NCBI GenBank assembly: GCA_002794785.1 | Contig: NBBA01000021.1 | Coordinates: 372,001-436,000 of the forward strand | Reading direction: 5' to 3' | Source: Coniferiporia sulphurascens | Lineage: Eukaryota > Basidiomycota > Agaricomycetes > Hymenochaetales > Hymenochaetaceae | DNA length: 64,000 nt | Shown here: positions 59,118 through 64,000 of the stretch, piece by piece | Numbering within the stretch: the stretch's first letter is position 1 | Layout of the letters: each line of letters begins with the position of its first letter | Notes under the pieces: generated by a model | The model's input: only the letters and a program-made list of their open reading frames with translations | The model's database searches: none | Told to the model about the DNA's origin: nothing | Program-made: the position numbers and the translations under genes

Positions 59118-61515
59118 ATGTCCGACGAAAGTACAGCTGGCACTTCTGGCGACGAGGGATGCGAGCGCGCAATCCCATCCAGCGTACGCGTCTACACACG
59201 ACCGATCCGCGCACCACTACTTCCGCTAGTACTACAGGCAGAGCCACTAGGTCAATTGCAGTGGGTTGTCGTTAGTGAAAAATCCGAGGCAACGCGGCCG
59301 AAGAGACAAGTGAAGCCTCGTCGGAACCGCATCTTGGGCAAACTCGCACTGATGCTTCAGGTCCCCGACGATGTGGTTCGTGAGGTAAGCTGGGCTTGTT
59401 TTCTGCTCCAGCTGTTCGCTTTGTCTCAGCGTACCTCGTATCAAAGATTGCGGGACACCTTCTCCCACTGGATTTGCTCAACCTGTCGCGATCTACGCGG
59501 AGCCTGCGCGGTATGCTCATGTCGAAGAGTTCTAGGCCTATATGGCGTGCCACGCTGGACGTTCTGGGAATCCCTAAATGTCCTGCAGATCTCAACGAGC
59601 CCCAGCTAATCAGTCTGATGTTCGAAGACTCATGCTACGTATGCGGATAGTTACTACTGTTGACTCTCGACTAATTGACCGCGTACACTCAGGTCTGCAG
59701 AGTTGACTGGTCTGAGGTCGTTGACTATGGCTTACGAGTGCGTCTTTGCAAGAACTGTTTCTCCTCGAAGTGAGTGGCTGGGAAAAGTCCGGACACAAGA
59801 TGCGGGTCGTTGATCCTGTGCTTTATGATGTGCAGTGTTATCGATGGATCACAACTGGCCAAGGAGATGAAGCATCCACGCTGTGACAACACTATCTATC
59901 AACTCTGTGCATTCAAAAGCGGTGAGTTAGTGCATTATATATTTAATATTATGCCCGGAAAGAAGAAGTCGAGCCTGACAACACCCAGACGTTTTCTCTC
60001 GTCGCTACACAAAACGCACCAGTTCTAGCTCGGAGCGATTTTTCAGACCTGACTTCATTAACGTAGTCGCAAAATATATGTCATACGAACCAGGATCCGC
60101 CGAACAGAAACAATTTGTAGAAGAACGCAAAAAGTCTGTGGAGGAGACTAATAAGGTTTACCGTTTCCTGTACATTGGTTTCGATATTTACTCATGCGCA
60201 TATTTGGAAGCTTTGTGACGCTATTGAAGACTGGTTCGCAGCTGTTAAAGAGAAGAAGAAGGAAGAGAATAAGTTAAAGCGAAAAGTGAGGGGTGAGAGG
60301 TTAGTTTAATGTACACCGATTAACGTGTTGTGTCCTGTTTCTTGACGAATTTACCAGCATCCTGAAGAGACTCAGAGAGCTAGGCTACACGGATGACGAC
60401 TTTGTGGCAAAATCCGGCTCGCAGGGAAATTGGAACAGGCTGGTGTACCAACCTTGCAAGCTGACTGAGAAGGGTATGCCCGACATGATTGTTACTATTG
60501 ACTGATTTACCGACCGACCATCGGACAGCTTGGGAAAAAGTCCTGCCTAAACTGAAAGAAATAATTCGCAGGAGGAGGGGGGGTGAGGCTATAGCGGGAT
60601 TGCAGGACCGCTTATCCCAGCGCCGCGCAGAACTCGGTGACTACTACAGGGACTATTGCGAGATGTGGACAAATACCGGTGGCGAAGGTCTGCCTATGGA
60701 CTTCTCCGAATTGCAAGGTCTACCCGGAGTGAATTTGTTGCTTGGAAAGGAAACTGAAATCGGTGAGAATGATTGGGCTGAAATTGGAGCTCTGCTTCCT
60801 GAGGCGTTCCGAGCCCATGGCCAGCGAATTAGAAGGGACTGTGCTACGTTCATCTTTGAAGCTCGGGAGAAAGCTGGTCTGGCGCCTATCCTCGTTGGCA
60901 ACACCTCCTACCCGACGGATACAATCCTGAGTCATCCATCCGCATTCATATCCAAATATAAGGATGAAAGCGAGGAACTAGAGACATACGACGAGCTTCT
61001 CGCTTTTTTTCCCGATTGGGCTTGGCCGAATAGATATCCGCCGCTTCCTAGAGTCCCCAAATACGTGGAAGCCTTGACACGCTCTCTTCACTGGCCTGAA
61101 ACGGTGACGATGAAATTTGCGGAAGGTTTGGGTGCGACGTTTGTCTGTAATTGTTGCCCTCCGTGGGATCAAAAGGGAATGAAATGGAAAGAACTGGTGC
61201 GTTGTCGCGACTCCATCCGAGTCAACCTGGCATAATTGAAGTCTGTCGCTCCGTGTTATCTCCAGGTAATCCACTTTTGCACTAAAGAAGAATCGTACGA
61301 CAAGTCTATTTTAAATATGGCGTACGTGTCAACAAGTTTGCCCTACAAACCACTGTCAGACAATTAATCTGTTCGTTTTTGATCAACTACTTTCGAAAAG
61401 AGCCGAGCTAGGTTCAGTTGTGCCTGCGAACGACCATGATGTCGATGCTCGTGACGATCTCGTGTTGCTCGTTCCCGAAATAGAGGAGAGGATTGTCGAA
61501 AGGCAAACCGCCTGA
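59118..61515 (+). CDS. F-box protein (array member 2), C-terminal finger degenerate
   Basis: The same exon plan as member 1, starting MSDESTAGTSGDEGCE. The F-box is intact: LALMLQVPDDVVREIAGHLL, PLDLLNLSRSTRSLRGMLMS, SRPIWRATLDVLG. Later family parts follow: RLCKNCFSSN, ERFFRPDFINVVAKYMSYEP, GYTDDDFVAKSG, RRAELGDYYRDYCEMW, RDCATFIFEAREKAGLAP and FVCNCCPPW. In the last part the frame stops at 61513-61515 (RIVERQTA then TGA). The nucleotides that encode the finger in member 1 are still recognisable afterwards but are shifted and have lost the cysteines and the splice donor, and a remnant of the terminal EESDI exon is visible near 61660. It is probably a shortened functional gene, possibly an early pseudogene. 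Confidence 0.7.
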
Positions 61516-62840
61516 AAAGTGGTGTCCAGCGCAGCAGCGCATCCGACCTGCAAGTTTAAATGTACATGTTAATATCATGTGGAATAGCCACTGTACGGCG
61601 TAGCGTTTCGACGTTGATCTTTGTCCTCTCCAACCACAAATAGGCGAAGATAGAGGAGAGTGACATTAGTATCAACATCGATGTGGTTACTTGATGGTCC
61701 GAGGAGTGTGCTGGTCTGACCTATTCTTTTTGCCTTCCTTATTTTCTCGCCTGTCCAATGTAGACGCACCATCGTTCTTGACTCGAATCACGGACTCACT
61801 TTCGCATGAATACGCAATGTATCACATAGTGTATGTACCTCAATTCAGACAATGTCAGCTTCCCTTTTTTTTGTCCGGTAGAGTTAGAACACAGAACACG
61901 GATTAGTTGTGGTGTTATTTGGCGCGAGCCAAAGCTCGGCACTTGCCATACTACATAATTTGCGCGTGCAAATCGCTATCCTTCAGCTTTCATACTGAAA
62001 CCTAATGAGTCGATGCTCAAGTTCGGGATACATGTATATCAGGATCTACAGGTATGTCAAGTGAAGATGAACTTATGCGCATTACATGTGAGTATAAATT
62101 AATGGATTAGTAGTTACAAGACTTTATGAATGAGTGGCGGGATAGAAAAACGCACTACAACGTCTTATGGCTCCGCAAGTGCGCATGCATTCAGTGAAGA
62201 AGGCTCCAAAGCTAAGCATGCGCTGATCATTTTCCTTCTTTTATTCACTCTTTGCAGTTGCGTCAGCAACTACCTAATCCGGATGTGCGTATGAACCAAT
62301 TGCAAGTGTCTATGCATCGAAACCCTCATTTCGACCTGTCGGTGTACAGGTGAGTGGATCTACTAAAACACTCACATGCCGGTCTCAAAATTTACGCTTT
62401 GCCAGTTTCGAGTGTTTCCAACTTCCACCGTTTTTCCAAGAACCAACAAATATGGCGAACTTCCATTTGACTCCTTGGGATCACAAAAAACCATGCAATT
62501 GAAAGATTTTTACTGGATATTACTCGCTATTATTAATTCCGAGTATCAAAGGCTGACAGAGAAAAACTGAGAACGATATCTCTTGAGTGCACTGGGTATT
62601 ATCTCACATCGCCAACATTCACGAAAACAGAAGCAATTTACAAGCATGAGGTATCGGGCCGTGAGCCGATACCAAAGCTGATGAAATCATCGACTCTGTA
62701 CGGTAACCGTACTATAACTCCGCTGCTTTAAAATTAATAACCATCATGCGCGCATACAAAGCTCCTACTCGGTACGTGCACACGTTGCCCCCTGACCTCC
62801 ACTTGCCTCCATGTCTATACTATTTCGCAGGGAGAAATCC
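61516..62840. other. Intergenic region with F-box remnant at its left end
   Basis: The first about 180 bp are the decayed 3' exons of F-box member 2. The remaining 1.1 kb shows no gene. GCATACAAAGCT (62754-62765) is the likely core promoter element of member 3. Confidence 0.5.
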
Positions 62841-64000
62841 ATGTCCGACGAAAGCACAGTTGGCACTTCCAGCGGCGGGGGACGCGAGGGGCTCGCGAGC
62901 ATGTTTGGCGCCTGCGATCGCACTCACACGATACACGTGCCCCCGCCCCCGCCCCCACCAGGACCACAGGCGAAGCCACCAAGCCGATTGGAGAGAATTA
63001 TTGTCAGTGAAAAATCCAAAGCGATGCAGCTGCAGAGGCAAACGCGGCCTATACCCATTGTGAAGCCTCTTAGGAGCCGCTCGTTGGGCAAGCTTGCCCT
63101 GATGCTTCAGGTCCCTGACGATGTAGTCCGCGAGGTAAGCTAGACTTGTAAACTTGCTTCAGTTGCTCGGTTCGCCTCAGTGCTCCCTACACCAAAGATC
63201 GCAGAACACCTGTCACCGCTGGATCTACTCCAACTGGCGCGGTCCACGCGGGCCCTGCGCGGTATGTTGTTGTCAAAGAGCGCCAGGCCCATATGGCGGG
63301 CCGCACTGGACGCGCAGGGAATCCCCAGATGTCCTTCGGATATCAACGAGCCCCAGCTGATTAGTCTGATGTTTGATAAGTCATGCCAAGTATACGGATA
63401 TTTATGGCCGTTGCCTTTCGATTAATTGACCACATACATCCAGGGTTGCGGGGCTCCCCGGGTCCGGAAAGTCGACTATAAACTACGGGTACGTCTCTGC
63501 CCCGGCTGTTTTTTCTTGAAGTGAGTGCTGGGAAAATTCTTTCGTGTTGTGTTGTGCTGATCCTGTGCCTTACGTTGTGCAGTGTTATCCGTGGATCGAA
63601 ACTGGCTACGGAGATACATAATGTGACTAGTGACGACACCATCTATCGTCTTTGTGCCTACACAGATGGTGTGTTGATTAGTTCAATTCTTCAAAATACA
63701 CAGAATAGATAAAGCTGATCTGATATCCATGCAGCTCTTTCTGAATATCACTGGCATAGCAGATATCTGGATTCAAGCAGGAGGCACTTTTTTAGACCTG
63801 ACTTTGTCGACGTGGCTGAAAAATACATGTCATATGAACCCGGGTCCGCCGCACAAAAACAATTCATAGAAGCGCGCGAGAGGATTGTGGAGGAGATTGC
63901 TGATGTTTGTGTTCCTTGTGCAGTGGTCTTTCAGCTTGCTTATACTTGTGCTTTACAGCATGCTAGTGACATTGATGATTGGTTCGCTGTTAAAAAAGAC
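62841..64000 (+). CDS. F-box protein (array member 3), cut by the window edge
   Basis: It starts MSDESTVGTSSGGGREGLAS; an in-frame ATG at 62811 is possible, but 62841 matches members 1 and 2. A proline run (VPPPPPPPGPQ) and basic stretch lead to the F-box: LMLQVPDDVVRE, IAEHLSPLDLLQLARSTRAL, ARPIWRAALDAQG. Exons continue in the array's plan with GCGAPRVRKVDYKLRVRLCP, IRGSKLATEIHN, RHFFRPDFVDVAEKYMSYEP and ASDIDDWFAVKKD, where the window ends. It is closer to member 1 than member 2 in the GCGAPRV exon. The part seen is intact; whether it has the C-terminal finger lies outside the window. Confidence 0.8.

Noticed and set aside
1..64000. tRNA, rRNA, snRNA or CRISPR elements
   Set aside because: Scanning for T-loop-like strings (GTTCGA contexts near 22443, 34379 and 40776), U6-like starts and regular short repeats gave no candidate with the remaining required structure.

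Overview
The window is nuclear DNA from a filamentous basidiomycete, most likely a mushroom-forming agaricomycete. The signs are many short GT-AG introns (about 50-60 nt), very small exons, tight gene spacing, agaricomycete-type small secreted proteins, a base-exchange phosphatidylserine synthase and a local F-box array. I see no tRNA, rRNA or CRISPR. Exon borders come from reading frame, splice signals and remembered family conservation; no alignment was run.

Layout. 1-3.3 kb: a truncated and an intact copy of a small cysteine-rich secreted protein gene, a 204-bp pogo-like MITE, and a repeat-containing small secreted protein gene. 4.9-18.3 kb, mostly housekeeping: an F-box protein, an importin-7/8 (Nmd5/Sxm1) karyopherin divergent from a two-pass membrane protein, a secreted dipeptidyl-peptidase V and a small unknown protein. 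19.8-37.9 kb: an inverted duplication of a divergent ARP6/TANGO2 gene pair. The left arm has an intact TANGO2 and a decayed ARP6; the right arm has an intact ARP6 and a decayed TANGO2. Between the arms are a phosphatidylserine synthase gene, a 5.5-kb gene-poor stretch and a Zn(II)2Cys6 transcription factor. 37.9-41 kb has no recognisable gene. 41-54 kb is gene-dense: a small signal-anchored protein, mitochondrial FAD glycerol-3-phosphate dehydrogenase (GUT2), KIN17, a 1,682-residue BBC1/MTI1-type actin regulator and a small unknown protein. 54.4-64 kb: a tandem array of three related F-box genes, the last cut by the window edge, with a MITE-like inverted-repeat element between the first two.

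How the genes relate. Most are unrelated housekeeping genes in convergent or divergent pairs. There is no metabolic cluster, and I found no clear new multi-gene system. The most notable structure is the inverted ARP6/TANGO2 duplication with reciprocal gene loss: each arm keeps a different member of the pair. Next is the F-box array, whose first member ends in a C2H2-like finger that has decayed in the second. ARP6 (SWR1 chromatin remodelling) and TANGO2 probably share only a bidirectional promoter; that promoter is duplicated too.
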